DNA from: Streptomyces albus subsp. albus
GTDB lineage: Bacteria > Actinomycetota > Actinomycetes > Streptomycetales > Streptomycetaceae
Assembly (NCBI RefSeq): GCF_000719865.1
Contig: NZ_JOID01000012.1
Location: forward strand, 1-64,000
DNA length: 64,000 nt
Direction: 5' to 3'
Shown in pieces: positions 1 through 10,753 of the stretch. A model generated the notes under the pieces. The model saw only the letters and a list, made by a program, of their open reading frames with translations. It was not told the origin of the DNA and did no database searches. Position 1 is the first letter of the stretch, and each line of letters starts with the position of its first letter. A program made the translations under genes and the position numbers.

Positions 1-249
1 GAACGGACGCTTCCTTCGGCCCCGTCTCCGGGCCCTCCGGGCGCTTCCCTTCGGTGTTTCCAACCTTACCAGACGTTTTCCGGGCCGCTTTCCCGCCCGC
101 ATTCCGCTCCAGTGGCCGTTGGAATGGCCTTTGCCTTTCGGCTGACCCGACGTTATCAGATTTCTCCGGGCCGGATTTCCACCGCTTCGATTCACCTCCG
201 GACGCACAGCGTCCCGGCGTTCCTCGTTCGGGGGAGATGCCAAAGTACT
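1..249. other. Non-coding flank at the window edge
   Basis: No convincing gene is seen here. The stretch is somewhat less GC-rich than its surroundings and lies beyond the rnj terminator, so it may hold the promoter or edge of a gene outside the window. Open frames crossing it lack recognisable motifs. Confidence 0.3.
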
Positions 250-294
250 GGACGGTCGCGGCCGGAGGCAAATCGGCTCCGGTCGCGACCGTCC
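250..294 (-). terminator. Terminator hairpin downstream of rnj
   Basis: Seen directly: an 18-nt arm at 250-267 pairs with 277-294 (one G-U pair) around a 9-nt loop. It lies 17 nt past the RNase J stop. There is no U-tract, which is common for Streptomyces terminators. Confidence 0.75.
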
Positions 295-311
295 CTGACG
301 CCGACGGACCG

Positions 312-1997
312 TCAGACGTCCACGACGACCGGCAGGATCATCGGACGCCGGCGGTAGTTGTCGGAGACCCACTTGCCCACCGCGCGCCGGATCAGCTGCT
401 GGAGCTGATGCGCCTCGGCGATGCCGTCGGAGGCCGACCGTGCGAGCGCCTCCTCGATCTTCGGGACGACCGCGGAGAGCGCGGAGTCCTCGATACCGGA
501 GCCGCGTGCCTGCAGATGCGGGCCTCCGACGATCTTTCCGGTGGTGCTGTCGACGACCACGAAGACCGAGATGATGCCTTCCTCGCCCAGGATGCGCCGG
601 TCCTTGAGGGCCGGCTCCTTCACATCGCCGACCGAGAGGCCGTCGACGTACACGTATCCGGCCTGGACCTTGCCCGCGATCTTGGCGATGCCGTCGACCA
701 GGTCGACCACGACGCCGTCCTCGGCGATGACGATGCGGTCCTGCGGCACACCGGTCAGCGCGCCCAGCTCCGCGTTGGCCCGCAAATGGCGCCACTCGCC
801 GTGCACCGGCATGAGGTTGCGGGGCTTGCAGATGTTGTAGAAGTACAGCAGCTCTCCGGCCGAGGCGTGGCCGGAGACGTGGACCTTGGCGTTGCCCTTG
901 TGGACGACGTTCGCGCCCCAGCGGGTCAGGCCGTTGATCACCCGGTAGACCGCGTTCTCGTTACCCGGGATGAGCGACGAGGCCAGGATCACCGTGTCGC
1001 CCTGGACGATGCGGATCTGGTGGTCCCGGTTGGCCATCCGGGAGAGCGCCGCCATCGGCTCGCCCTGCGACCCGGTGCAGACGAGGACGACCTCGTGGTC
1101 CGGAAGGTCGTCGAGGGTCTTGACGTCCACGACGAGGCCGGGCGGCACCCGCAGATAGCCGAGGTCCCGGGCGATGCCCATGTTGCGGACCATGGAGCGG
1201 CCCACGAAGGCCACCCTGCGGCCGTACTCGTGAGCGGCGTCGAGGATCTGCTGGATGCGGTGGACGTGGCTGGCGAAGCTCGCCACGATGATCCGCTTCC
1301 GGGCGCCGGCGAAGACCTGGCGGAGCACCCCGGAGATCTCACGCTCCGGCGGTACGAAGCCGGGAACCTCCGCGTTCGTCGAGTCGGCGAGCAGCAGGTC
1401 GATGCCCTCCTCGCCGAGCCGCGCGAAGGCCGGCAGATCGGTGAGGCGACGGTCCAGCGGAAGCTGGTCCATCTTGAAGTCGCCGGTGTGGACGACCATG
1501 CCGGCCGGGGTGCGGATGGCGACGGCGAGGGCGTCGGGGATCGAGTGGTTGACCGCGACGAATTCGCAGTCGAACGGGCCGATGCGCTCGCGGTGGCCTT
1601 CGCTCACCTCGAGGGTGTACGGGCGGATGCGGTGCTCCTGGAGCTTCGCCTCGATCAGCGCGAGGGTCAGCTTGGAACCGATCACCGGGATGTCCTGCTT
1701 CTCGCGGAGCAGGTAGGGGACGCCGCCGATGTGGTCCTCGTGGCCGTGCGTGAGCACGATGCCGTCGATGTCGTCGAGGCGGTCCCGGATGGACGTGAAG
1801 TCCGGCAGGATCAGGTCAACTCCGGGCTGCTCCTCCTCGGGGAAGAGCACCCCGCAGTCGACGATCAGCAGACGTCCGCCGTACTCGAAGACGGTCATGT
1901 TGCGGCCGATCTCGCCGAGACCGCCGAGCGGGGTGACGCGGAGGCCGCCTTCGGGGAGTTTCGGCGGCGAGCCGAGCTCGGGATGCGGATGACTCAA
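312..1997 (-). CDS. rnj: Ribonuclease J, metallo-beta-lactamase RNase
   Basis: A cytoplasmic RNase with 5'-3' exonuclease and endonuclease activity in mRNA turnover and rRNA processing. The 561-aa protein has the usual family length. The metallo-beta-lactamase metal motif HGHEDHIGG lies at residues 84-92 (H84, H86, D88, H89), followed by the beta-CASP region and a C-terminal domain. The start is a TTG with GAGGAG 6 nt upstream, giving MSHPHPELG. It follows dapA on the same strand with a 173-nt gap, so it may be cotranscribed or have its own promoter. The long plus-strand open frame over it is a GC-driven shadow. Confidence 0.96.
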   Translation of the reverse strand: MSHPHPELGSPPKLPEGGLRVTPLGGLGEIGRNMTVFEYGGRLLIVDCGVLFPEEEQPGVDLILPDFTSIRDRLDDIDGIVLTHGHEDHIGGVPYLLREKQDIPVIGSKLTLALIEAKLQEHRIRPYTLEVSEGHRERIGPFDCEFVAVNHSIPDALAVAIRTPAGMVVHTGDFKMDQLPLDRRLTDLPAFARLGEEGIDLLLADSTNAEVPGFVPPEREISGVLRQVFAGARKRIIVASFASHVHRIQQILDAAHEYGRRVAFVGRSMVRNMGIARDLGYLRVPPGLVVDVKTLDDLPDHEVVLVCTGSQGEPMAALSRMANRDHQIRIVQGDTVILASSLIPGNENAVYRVINGLTRWGANVVHKGNAKVHVSGHASAGELLYFYNICKPRNLMPVHGEWRHLRANAELGALTGVPQDRIVIAEDGVVVDLVDGIAKIAGKVQAGYVYVDGLSVGDVKEPALKDRRILGEEGIISVFVVVDSTTGKIVGGPHLQARGSGIEDSALSAVVPKIEEALARSASDGIAEAHQLQQLIRRAVGKWVSDNYRRRPMILPVVVDV

Positions 1998-2170
1998 AGG
2001 ACTCTCCTCACCACGCGCGTCCGTGACCCCCGCCGTGCCCCGGCGCGCGGTACGGGCGGCGGGGCACGGCGGAGAGGGCGTGGCGCGCGTGACATTCGTG
2101 CACGTGCGTTAGGTGTCGTTGTGGAGTTGTGGAGTAGCGCGGATGCGCGGTCATGCGGATGTGCGGATGT

Positions 2171-3070
2171 TCAGAGCTGTACCCCGCCGGCCGCCAGATC
2201 GCGCCTGAGCTGCTCGGTCTCCTCCTCGGAGAGCTCGACGAGCGGCAGCCGGAGCGGACCGCCGGGGAGTCCCAGCCGGCCGAGTACGGCCTTGGTCGTG
2301 ATGACGCCCTGGGTGCGGAACATGCCCGTGAAGACGGGCAGCAGCTTCTGGTGGATCTCGGTCGCCTTCTGGACGTCACCGGAGAGGTGCGCTTCGAGCA
2401 GGGCGCGCAGTTCGGGGGTGACGACGTGGCCGACGACGGAGACGAACCCCACGGCGCCGACCGAGAGCAGCGGCAGGTTGAGCATGTCGTCGCCGGAATA
2501 CCAGGCGAGACCGCTGCGGGCCAGCGCCCAGCTGGCGCGGCCGAGGTCGCCCTTGGCGTCCTTGTTGGCGACGATCCGCGGGTGCTCGGCGAGCCGGACG
2601 ATCGTCTCGGTGTTGATCGGGACGCCGCTGCGGCCGGGGATGTCGTAGAGCATCACCGGCAGGCCGGTCGCGTCCGCGATGGCCGAGAAGTGCCGGAAGA
2701 GGCCCTCCTGCGGCGGCTTGCTGTAGTACGGGGTGACGGCCAGCAGGCCGTGCGCTCCCGCCGCCTCGGCGGCACGGGCCAGCTCGACGCTGTGCCGGGT
2801 GTCGTTGGTGCTGGCTCCGGCGACGACGTGGGCCCGGTCGCCGACGGCCTCGACCACGGCCCGGACGATGTCGGCTTTTTCCGCGTCGCTGGTGGTCGGG
2901 GACTCACCGGTGGTGCCGTTGACGACGATGCCGTCGTTGCCGGCGTCCACGAGGTGGGCGGCGAGGCGCTGGGCGCCGTCGAGGTCGAGGATGCCGTCCG
3001 CGGTGAACGGCGTGACCATGGCGGTCAGGACCCGCCCGAACGGGGTCTGAGGAGTGGAGGTCGGAGCCAT
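2171..3070 (-). CDS. dapA: 4-hydroxy-tetrahydrodipicolinate synthase
   Basis: Condenses pyruvate with aspartate semialdehyde in the lysine and diaminopimelate pathway, feeding peptidoglycan. The 299-aa TIM-barrel protein carries the NGTTGES loop and a Schiff-base Lys at about residue 170 in the NKDAKGD segment. I chose the ATG at 3070 (MAPTSTPQ); the longer open frame to 3181 runs through a terminator hairpin and has no family match. It sits between thyX and rnj. dapB, the next pathway enzyme, is 2.3 kb away on the same strand. Confidence 0.96.
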   Translation of the reverse strand: MAPTSTPQTPFGRVLTAMVTPFTADGILDLDGAQRLAAHLVDAGNDGIVVNGTTGESPTTSDAEKADIVRAVVEAVGDRAHVVAGASTNDTRHSVELARAAEAAGAHGLLAVTPYYSKPPQEGLFRHFSAIADATGLPVMLYDIPGRSGVPINTETIVRLAEHPRIVANKDAKGDLGRASWALARSGLAWYSGDDMLNLPLLSVGAVGFVSVVGHVVTPELRALLEAHLSGDVQKATEIHQKLLPVFTGMFRTQGVITTKAVLGRLGLPGGPLRLPLVELSEEETEQLRRDLAAGGVQL

Positions 3071-3130
3071 GGGTCCCACGCTACTCGTAGCGCACCGCGA
3101 GGCGCTCCCTCGGGGAGCCGGGAAGTGGAA

Positions 3131-3168
3131 CCCGGCACTGCCTGCTCGGGGGTTCAGGCAGTGCCGGG
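3131..3168 (-). terminator. Terminator between thyX and dapA
   Basis: Arms of 14 nt at 3131-3144 and 3155-3168 are perfect complements around a 10-nt loop. It lies about 80 nt past the thyX stop and about 60 nt before the dapA start, so it should separate the two units. Confidence 0.75.
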
Positions 3169-3247
3169 TCCGGTTTCTCACCCTAGAGGAACCTCATAAA
3201 ACCCCGCAATACGGGCGCCTCGCACGGCGTATCCGGACATCCGGGAC

Positions 3248-3988
3248 CTATGGTGCGACACGCCCGTTGGCGTTGAAGGCGGCGTGGGTGAGGGGCATGA
3301 GCTTCGCCCACTCCGCCTCCATCCGCTCCCCCACCATCTCGATCTCCCGCTGCGGGAAGGAGGGGACTGCCGCCTGCTCGTGCCGGGTGCGCAGCCCCAG
3401 GAAGTGCATCAGCGAGCGCGCGTTGCAGGTGGCGTACATGGAGGAGAAGAGGCCGACGGGAAGCACCGCCCGGGCGACCTCGCGGGCGACGCCCGCGGCG
3501 AGCATCTCCTGGTAGGCCTCATAGGCCTGGCGGTAGCTCTCCTCCATCACCCGGCCGGTCAGCGCGCGCTGCTCCGCGGAGCCCTCCACGAACCGGTACT
3601 GGCCGGGCCGGCCCTCCTGGACGAGCCTGCGGTCGTCCCCCGGGACATAGAACACCGGCTGGAGCTCGCGGTAGCGGCCGGACTCCTCGTTGTACGACCA
3701 GCCCGCCCGGTGACGGTGGAACTCACGGAAGACGAAGATCGGCGCGCTGACGAAGAAGGTCATCGAGTTGTGCTCGAAGGGGCTGCCGTGACGGTCGCGC
3801 ATCAGGTAGTTGATCAGCCCCTTGGAGCGCTCCGGGTCCTTGCGGAGCTCGTCGAGGGACTGCTCGCCGGCGGTCGAGACCCGGGCGGCCCACAGCACGT
3901 CGGTGTCGGAGGCGCTGTGCTTCACGAGCTCGACGGTCACATCGCTGCGGAAGCTCGGTTTGGCGGTCTCGGCTGGGGCGTCGGTCAC
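3248..3988 (-). CDS. thyX: FAD-dependent thymidylate synthase ThyX
   Basis: Makes dTMP from dUMP using FAD, NADPH and methylene-tetrahydrofolate. The 246-aa protein carries the ThyX signature RHRAGWS at residues 92-98 followed by NEESGRY, which binds FAD and dUMP. Length and fold markers fit the family. The ATG at 3988 is the natural start (MTDAPAETAK). It is divergent from the PH-like membrane protein gene, and a strong hairpin follows the stop. No thyA is present in the window. Confidence 0.96.
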   Translation of the reverse strand: MTDAPAETAKPSFRSDVTVELVKHSASDTDVLWAARVSTAGEQSLDELRKDPERSKGLINYLMRDRHGSPFEHNSMTFFVSAPIFVFREFHRHRAGWSYNEESGRYRELQPVFYVPGDDRRLVQEGRPGQYRFVEGSAEQRALTGRVMEESYRQAYEAYQEMLAAGVAREVARAVLPVGLFSSMYATCNARSLMHFLGLRTRHEQAAVPSFPQREIEMVGERMEAEWAKLMPLTHAAFNANGRVAP

Positions 3989-4174
3989 GGTCGGGTCCTT
4001 CCCTGGTGTCTCTGGGCGGCGCCCAGCTTACGGGCCGGGGCTGACGGTCCACGGGGGCGCCGGCGCGCGGGCGTCCTCCGCGGGCGGCGGCCCTGAGGTG
4101 GTCGGGACCGGGTGGAGGTCGATAATCTCACCGGGCACAGCCTGTTCGAGCGTGCATACGAGTGAGGACCAGTC

Positions 4175-4723
4175 GTGCCCCTGACCTTCCTGACGGCCGA
4201 CCGCGCATTCGACGAGGCCGCGGACGACGTCGCCCTGCCGCACCAGGACGTGAACCGCTGGCGCCGCCCGTACCGCCCCGGCCCCTGGCGGGTCGGGGCG
4301 GCCGCGGTTCTGCTGCTGCTGGCCTCGTACATGCTCGTCGCGGCGGTGATCGTCGCCCTAGCGGGCGCGTTCTCCGGGACGGTCACGGCGGTGGTCTCGG
4401 CCGGTGTCGTGATCGCACTGGCGCTGCGGGTGCTGCGCATGGGCGCGTGGGTGAGCGCGCACGGGCTGCGGCAGGTGTCCCTGTTCACCACGCGCACCGT
4501 GCCCTGGCAGCGGCTGTCCCGGGTCCGGACCGTGCAGCAGCCGGTGAAGTGGCTCGGGCTGCCGCGCACCGTGCAGGGCCAGGCGCTGGTCGCGTCGGCC
4601 GGCGGCGAGGAGCCGCTGCGGCCGCTGCTCACCGACCACAACGCCGACTTCCTGGGCCGCCCGGGGTCCTTCGACCGGGCCGCGGACGCGGTGGAGGGCT
4701 GGGCTGCGCACTACGGCCGGTGA
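4175..4723 (+). CDS. Small membrane protein, PH-domain-like
   Basis: A 182-aa protein of unknown role. It begins at a GTG and has two hydrophobic segments at about residues 38-62 and 64-82, followed by a soluble C-terminal half. The block from 'GLRQVSLFTTRTVPWQRLSRV' onward matches the bacterial PH (YdbS/DUF304-like) pattern in which a Trp-Arg-x-Leu motif follows a membrane pair. It is divergent from thyX and convergent with the TPR gene. No catalytic motif is visible. The membrane location is a firm prediction; the domain name is less sure. Confidence 0.75.
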   Translation: MPLTFLTADRAFDEAADDVALPHQDVNRWRRPYRPGPWRVGAAAVLLLLASYMLVAAVIVALAGAFSGTVTAVVSAGVVIALALRVLRMGAWVSAHGLRQVSLFTTRTVPWQRLSRVRTVQQPVKWLGLPRTVQGQALVASAGGEEPLRPLLTDHNADFLGRPGSFDRAADAVEGWAAHYGR

Positions 4724-4885
4724 GCGCCCCGGCCCCACCGGCCCGGTCTTCCCGGTGCACGTGAACCCGTGGGTCCGTGCGGGGCCGGACACCGGTTCGC
4801 CGCAAGGAGCCCACCGGTATCCGGGTACGCCGGCGGCCCGCCTCCCGGTACGGCGGGCGGCGGGCCGGCAGGCGCGGCACGGGTG

Positions 4886-5338
4886 TCAGGCGCGGACGGG
4901 ACGCCCGTCGTGCAGGGCGATGGCCCGCTGCATGGCCTTCCGGGCGCGCGGGGTGTCCCGCGCGTCGCGGTAGGCGACGGCGAGCCGGAACCAGACCCGC
5001 CAGTCCCCGGGCGCCGACTCGGCCTCGGCCTTGCGGCGGGCGAAGACGGCGTCGGCCGAGTCGCGGTCGATCCGGCCGCTCGGGGTCCGCACCAGCTCGT
5101 CGACGGGCAGGCCGCCCTCGGCCTCCAGCTCGGTGGCGAGCCGCTCCGCGTCGCGGGCGAACCGGGTGGTCTGCCACAGGAACCAGACGCCGATCAGCGG
5201 TATCACCAGCACGGAGACGCCGAAGGTGACGGTCAGCACCGTGCCCTGCCCGATCAGCGCCAGGCCCCGGCCGCCGGCCAGGACGAAGTAGACGCAGAGG
5301 ACCCCCGCGAGAACGCCGTAGGTGATCTTGTCGCGCAT
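4886..5338 (-). CDS. Small TPR-like membrane protein
   Basis: A 150-aa protein with two N-terminal membrane segments (about residues 5-27 and 32-55), a charged linker, and a C-terminal helical pair resembling one tetratricopeptide repeat ('WFRLAVAYRDARDTPRARKAMQRAI' region). It starts 5 nt after the dapB stop on the same strand and is probably cotranscribed and translationally coupled with it. No enzyme motif is seen. It is conserved next to dapB in Streptomyces as far as I recall. Specific function unknown. Confidence 0.75.
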   Translation of the reverse strand: MRDKITYGVLAGVLCVYFVLAGGRGLALIGQGTVLTVTFGVSVLVIPLIGVWFLWQTTRFARDAERLATELEAEGGLPVDELVRTPSGRIDRDSADAVFARRKAEAESAPGDWRVWFRLAVAYRDARDTPRARKAMQRAIALHDGRPVRA

Positions 5339-5343
5339 GGCCG

Positions 5344-6213
<870 letters not shown>

Positions 6214-7608
6214 TCAGGCCACCACCTCGTGGAGACGGTCGGCCTGCCGGTCCCCCAGCGGCCCGATGACCGACAGCGAGGGCCGCTGTCCCAGCAGATC
6301 ACGCGCCACCTGGCGGACCTCGTCCGGGGTGACGGCCGCGATCCGGCCGAGCATGTCGTCCACCGACATCTGGTCGCCCCAGACGAGCTCGCCCTTGCCG
6401 ATGCGGTGCATCAGGGCCCCGGTGTCCTCCAGGCCGAGGACCGTGGAACCGGAGAGCTGTCCCGTGGCCCGCCGGATCTCCTCGTCGGTCAGCCCGTGCA
6501 GCGCGGCCTGCTCCAGCTCGTCGCGGCAGAGCTTGAGGACGTCGTGGACCTGTCCGGGGCGGCAGCCGGCGTAGACGCCGAAGAGGCCGCAGTCGGCGAA
6601 GCCCGTGGTGAAGGAGTAGACGGAGTAGGCCAGTCCGCGCTTCTCCCGGATCTCCTGGAAGAGCCGGGAGCTCATGCCGCCGCCGAGCGCGGTGTTGAGG
6701 ACGCCGAGCGCCCAGCGCCGGTCGTCGGTGCGGGGCAGACCGGGCATGCCCAGCACCACATGGGCCTGTTCGGTGCTCCGGGTGAGCAGATCGACGCGTC
6801 CGGCGGAGCGGACGGCGCGGCTGCCGGAGCGCGGTCCGACCGGCTCCGCGTCCGTACGGGAGAGCGCGCCCGCCTGTTCGAAGGCGGCGTGGACGAGCTC
6901 GGTGATCCGGTCGTGGTCGACGTTGCCCGCGGCGGTGACGACCAGGTGCGTCGGGTCGTAGTGCTTCTTGTAGAAGCGGGCGACGCGGTCGCGGGTGAGC
7001 CCCTCGACCGTCTCGACGGTGCCCAGGACCGGGCGGCCGAGCGGGCTGTCGCCGAGCATGGTGCGCGCGAAGAGGTCGTGGACGCAGTCGTCCGGGTCGT
7101 CCTCCGTCATGGCGATCTCTTCGAGGATGACGCCGCGCTCGGACTCGACCTCGCCCGCGTCGATGACCGAGGAGGTGAGCATGTCGCAGAGGACGTTGAC
7201 GGCCAGCGGGACGTCACGGTCCAGCACCCGCGCGTAGTAGCAGGTGTACTCCTTGGTCGTGAAGGCGTTCATCTCGCCGCCCACGGCGTCCAGCGCGGCG
7301 GAGATGTCCAGCGCGCTGCGCCGCCCGGTGCCCTTGAAGAGCAGGTGCTCCAAGTAGTGAGTGGCGCCGCCCAGAGCCGGGGTCTCGTCGCGGGAGCCGA
7401 CGCGCGCCCAGATGCCGAAGGTGACCGAGCGGACCGTCGGAAGGGTCTCGGTGACGACCCGCAGGCCGCCGGGGAGGGTGGTGCGGCGGACCGTGCCGGT
7501 GCCGTTGTCGCCCGGGAGGAGCGTTTCGGTACGGCCGACGGCCCGCCCCTCCGAGGAGGTGCGGGCCGTCGGGCGGTGTGATCCGCCCGCAGGGGACAGA
7601 GAGGTCAC
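6214..7608 (-). CDS. M16 family zinc peptidase
   Basis: A 464-aa insulinase/processing-peptidase-type protein. The inverted zinc motif HYLEH lies at residues 84-88, with the distal metal-binding Glu near residues 163-164 (ILEEIAM), so the N-terminal half looks catalytically intact. The C-terminal half carries the second M16 domain. The GTG start overlaps the pnp stop by 4 nt (7605-7608), indicating translational coupling to PNPase. The pnp-M16 pairing is common in actinobacteria and other Gram-positives. The substrate is unknown. Confidence 0.93.
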   Translation of the reverse strand: MTSLSPAGGSHRPTARTSSEGRAVGRTETLLPGDNGTGTVRRTTLPGGLRVVTETLPTVRSVTFGIWARVGSRDETPALGGATHYLEHLLFKGTGRRSALDISAALDAVGGEMNAFTTKEYTCYYARVLDRDVPLAVNVLCDMLTSSVIDAGEVESERGVILEEIAMTEDDPDDCVHDLFARTMLGDSPLGRPVLGTVETVEGLTRDRVARFYKKHYDPTHLVVTAAGNVDHDRITELVHAAFEQAGALSRTDAEPVGPRSGSRAVRSAGRVDLLTRSTEQAHVVLGMPGLPRTDDRRWALGVLNTALGGGMSSRLFQEIREKRGLAYSVYSFTTGFADCGLFGVYAGCRPGQVHDVLKLCRDELEQAALHGLTDEEIRRATGQLSGSTVLGLEDTGALMHRIGKGELVWGDQMSVDDMLGRIAAVTPDEVRQVARDLLGQRPSLSVIGPLGDRQADRLHEVVA

Positions 7609-9845
7609 TTGGCGGCTTCATCCTTCGTCTGCGGCTGGGCCTCGGGCTTGGCGGCGTCGCCGCCCTCCTCGTCCATGACCGGGATCAGCGAGAGCTTGCC
7701 GCGCTGGTCGATCTCGGCGATCTCCACCTGGACCTTCGCGCCGACCTTGAGCACGTCCTCGACGTTCTCCACGCGCTTGCCGCCGGCGAGCTTGCGGATC
7801 TGCGAGATGTGCAGCAGGCCGTCCTTGCCCGGCATCAGCGAGACGAAGGCACCGAAGGTGGTGGTCTTGACGACCGTGCCCAGGTAGCGCTCGCCGACCT
7901 CCGGCATCGTCGGGTTGGCGATGCCGTTGATGACCGCGCGGGCGGCCTCGGCGGCGGAGCCGACGGCGGCACCGATGTAGATGGTGCCGTCGTCCTCGAT
8001 GGTGATGTCGGCGCCGGTGTCCTCCTGGATCTGGTTGATCATCTTGCCCTTGGGGCCGATGACCTCACCGATCTTGTCCACCGGGATCTTGACGGTGATG
8101 ATCCGCGGGGCGTTCGGGGACATCTCGTCCGGGACGTCGATGGCCTCGTTCATCACGTCCAGGATGTGCAGACGGGCGTCGCGGGCCTGCTTGAGGGCCG
8201 CGGCCAGCACGGAGGCCGGGATGCCGTCCAGCTTGGTGTCGAGCTGGAGGGCGGTGATGAACTGCCGGGTGCCGGCGACCTTGAAGTCCATGTCGCCGTA
8301 GGCGTCCTCCGCACCGAGGATGTCGGTGAGGGTGACGTAGTGCGTCTCGCCGTCGATCTCCTGGGAGATCAGGCCCATCGCGATGCCTGCGACCGGCGCC
8401 TTGAGCGGCACACCGGCGTTCATCAGCGACATGGTGGAGGCGCAGACCGAGCCCATGGACGTCGAGCCGTTGGAGCCCAGCGCCTCGGAGACCTGGCGGA
8501 TCGCGTACGGGAACTCCTCGCGGGTCGGGAGGACCGGGAGGATCGCCCGCTCGGCGAGCGCGCCGTGGCCGATCTCGCGGCGCTTCGGCGAACCGACGCG
8601 GCCCGTCTCGCCGACGGAGAACGGCGGGAAGTTGTAGTTGTGCATGTAGCGCTTGCGCGTCTCGGGCGCGAGCGTGTCCAGCATCTGCTCCATGCGGAGC
8701 ATGTTGAGGGTGGTGACGCCCAGGATCTGGGTCTCACCGCGCTCGAACAGCGCCGAACCGTGCACCCGCGGGATCGCCTCGACCTCGGCGGCGAGGGTGC
8801 GGATGTCCGTGACACCGCGGCCGTCGATGCGGACCTTGTCCTTGATGACGCGCTCGCGCACCAGGGACTTGGTCAGCGCGCGGTAGGCGCCCGAGATCTC
8901 CTTCTCGCGCCCCTCGAACTGCGGCAGCAGCTTCTCGGCGGCCAGCGCCTTGACCCGGTCCAGCTCGGCCTCGCGGGCCTGCTTGCCGGGGATGGTGAGC
9001 GCCTGGGCGAGCTCGTCGCGGACCGCGTGGGTCAGCGCCTCCAGGACGTCGTCCTGGAACTCCAGGTAGAGCGGGAACTCGCCGACCGGCTTGGCGGCCT
9101 TCGCGGCGAGGTCGGCCTGGGCCTTGCAGAGCGCCTTGATGAAGGGCTTCGCGGCCTCCAGACCGGCGGCGACGACCTCCTCGGTGGGTGCCTCGGCGCC
9201 GCCCTTGACCAGCTCGACGGTCTTGGTGGTGGCCTCGGCCTCGACCATCATGATCGCGACGTCGCCGTCCTCCAGGACACGGCCCGCGACGACCATGTCG
9301 AAGACGGCGTCCTCGAGCTCGGTGTGGGTGGGGAAGGCCACCCACTGGCCGCCGATCAGGGCGACGCGGGTGCCGCCGATCGGGCCGGAGAAGGGCAGGC
9401 CCGCGAGCTGCGTGGAGCAGGAGGCGGCGTTGATCGCGACCACGTCGTAGAGGTGGTCGGGGTTGAGCGCCATGATCGTCTCGACGATCTGGATCTCGTT
9501 GCGCAGGCCCTTCTTGAAGGAGGGGCGCAGCGGCCGGTCGATCAGGCGGCAGGTGAGGATGGCGTCCTCGGAGGGGCGGCCCTCCCGGCGGAAGAACGAG
9601 CCGGGGATGCGCCCGGCGGCGTACATCCGCTCCTCGACGTCGACCGTCAGCGGGAAGAAGTCGAGCTGTTCCTTGGGGTTCTTGGACGCGGTGGTGGCCG
9701 ACAGCACCATGGTGTCGTCGTCCAGGTAGGCCACGGCCGAGCCGGCGGCCTGACGGGCCAGGCGGCCCGTCTCGAAACGGATGGTGCGGGTGCCGAAGGA
9801 ACCGTTGTCGATGACGGCCTCGGCGTAGTGGGTCTCGTTCTCCAC
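7605..9845 (-). CDS. pnp: Polynucleotide phosphorylase
   Basis: Phosphorolytic 3'-5' exoribonuclease and RNA polymerase; in Streptomyces it also synthesises RNA 3' tails. The 746-aa protein has two RNase PH-type domains, a KH domain (IGPKGK near residue 598) and a C-terminal S1 domain (about residues 650-720). The GTG start at 9845 is preceded by GAGGAG. It lies downstream of rpsO on the same strand, with a 383-nt intergenic region containing hairpins. The stop overlaps the M16 gene. Confidence 0.97.
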   Translation of the reverse strand: MENETHYAEAVIDNGSFGTRTIRFETGRLARQAAGSAVAYLDDDTMVLSATTASKNPKEQLDFFPLTVDVEERMYAAGRIPGSFFRREGRPSEDAILTCRLIDRPLRPSFKKGLRNEIQIVETIMALNPDHLYDVVAINAASCSTQLAGLPFSGPIGGTRVALIGGQWVAFPTHTELEDAVFDMVVAGRVLEDGDVAIMMVEAEATTKTVELVKGGAEAPTEEVVAAGLEAAKPFIKALCKAQADLAAKAAKPVGEFPLYLEFQDDVLEALTHAVRDELAQALTIPGKQAREAELDRVKALAAEKLLPQFEGREKEISGAYRALTKSLVRERVIKDKVRIDGRGVTDIRTLAAEVEAIPRVHGSALFERGETQILGVTTLNMLRMEQMLDTLAPETRKRYMHNYNFPPFSVGETGRVGSPKRREIGHGALAERAILPVLPTREEFPYAIRQVSEALGSNGSTSMGSVCASTMSLMNAGVPLKAPVAGIAMGLISQEIDGETHYVTLTDILGAEDAYGDMDFKVAGTRQFITALQLDTKLDGIPASVLAAALKQARDARLHILDVMNEAIDVPDEMSPNAPRIITVKIPVDKIGEVIGPKGKMINQIQEDTGADITIEDDGTIYIGAAVGSAAEAARAVINGIANPTMPEVGERYLGTVVKTTTFGAFVSLMPGKDGLLHISQIRKLAGGKRVENVEDVLKVGAKVQVEIAEIDQRGKLSLIPVMDEEGGDAAKPEAQPQTKDEAAK

Positions 9846-9865
9846 CAGGAAAATCTCCTCGTCTG

Positions 9866-9893
9866 CGTCCCCCTGCCCGTGTGGCGGGGGACG
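9866..9893 (-). promoter_or_regulatory. Hairpin in the pnp 5' leader
   Basis: Eight-nt arms at 9866-9873 and 9886-9893 pair perfectly, with a further 3-bp inner stem and one bulge. The hairpin sits about 20 nt upstream of the pnp GTG, directly before the ribosome binding site. It is a candidate for RNase III processing or autoregulation, by analogy with the known rpsO-pnp hairpin; the role here is inferred. Confidence 0.5.
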
Positions 9894-10183
9894 ATGGCGG
9901 TGGAGCGCCCCTGCCGCTCACTCCGCGGGCCGGGCCGGTCTTCGATCGAAGCCTCCGGAGACGGCTGCCTCCGACGGCCACTACCGAGGACCGGCGCCTG
10001 GGGCGACGGTGCGGCGGTGAGGTGGGCGCTCCCCCTCATACGTTGTTCTCTTGTTCCGACCAGACTACAAAGCTTCCGCTTCCGTCACACGACGGAGTGG
10101 TCCGGCCGGTGTCCGGCGCTGCGCGGCGCACAGGCGCACGGACGGCGCATACGGCGACATGCGGCGCATACCGCGCGTACGGC

Positions 10184-10220
10184 GAAGGGAGCGGCCCCCG
10201 GGGTGGGAACCGCTCCCTTC
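10184..10220 (-). terminator. rpsO terminator hairpin
   Basis: Perfect 11-nt arms (10184-10194 and 10210-10220) around a 15-nt loop, 8 nt past the rpsO stop. It probably allows partial readthrough into pnp, as is known for this operon in Streptomyces. Confidence 0.7.
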
Positions 10221-10228
10221 ACGGCGTC

Positions 10229-10516
10229 TTACTTCGCGCCCGCCGCACCGCGGCGGATGCCCAGGCGCTCCACGAGTGCGCGGAAACGCTGGATGTCCTT
10301 CTTCGCCAGGTACTGCAGCAGCCGGCGGCGCTGGCCGACCAGGAGCAGCAGACCACGGCGGGAGTGGTGGTCGTGCTTGTGGGTCTTGAGGTGCTCGGTG
10401 AGGTCCGAGATGCGGCGGGTGAGCATCGCGACCTGGACCTCGGGGGAACCGGTGTCACCCTCCTTGGTCGCGAACTCGGCCATGATCTGCTTCTTCGTAG
10501 CGGCGTCGAGCGACAC
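10229..10516 (-). CDS. rpsO: 30S ribosomal protein S15
   Basis: A primary binder of 16S rRNA in the small-subunit platform. The 95-aa protein contains the S15 signature with [17 protein letters not shown], the [12 protein letters not shown] block and VGQRRRLL. It is slightly longer than the 89-aa E. coli protein. The GTG start at 10516 has a GAGGAG-type site upstream. It precedes pnp, the standard arrangement, and starts a new unit after the T7SS locus. Confidence 0.98.
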   Translation of the reverse strand: MSLDAATKKQIMAEFATKEGDTGSPEVQVAMLTRRISDLTEHLKTHKHDHHSRRGLLLLVGQRRRLLQYLAKKDIQRFRALVERLGIRRGAAGAK

Positions 10517-10753
10517 GCGGTACTCCTCTTGGTGTGGATGTCGGCCGCCGAGTGCCCCTGGTCTTGTTCACAGGGAAGCTTCCGTGACTCGGGAGGCCCG
10601 GGCCTGCCGGCTTCGCCCCCGGACTGCCATGCCGGGAGACGCCTGTACACAAGGCCGTGACCCACAGTACCAGCATGGAAGCGGGCGGAAGACCGCGGGG
10701 AAGGAGCCCCGTCCGGGGACACCGGGGAACGGCCGTCCGGTGCGGCCGGCGGC

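Larger units (their letters stand above)
9846..10228 (-). other. rpsO-pnp intergenic region
   Basis: 383 nt with no gene. It contains the rpsO terminator hairpin, a second hairpin just upstream of pnp, and probably a pnp promoter. In S. coelicolor the rpsO-pnp transcript is known to be cleaved by RNase III in this region, and pnp also has its own promoter. Short CG-rich repeats of a GGCGCATA type occur at about 10143-10172 without an obvious role. Confidence 0.5.

Noticed and set aside
54..2648. Plus-strand open frame of 864 aa over rnj and dapA
   Set aside because: Antisense to RNase J; the sequence reads as low-complexity Arg/Ala/Val without motif.
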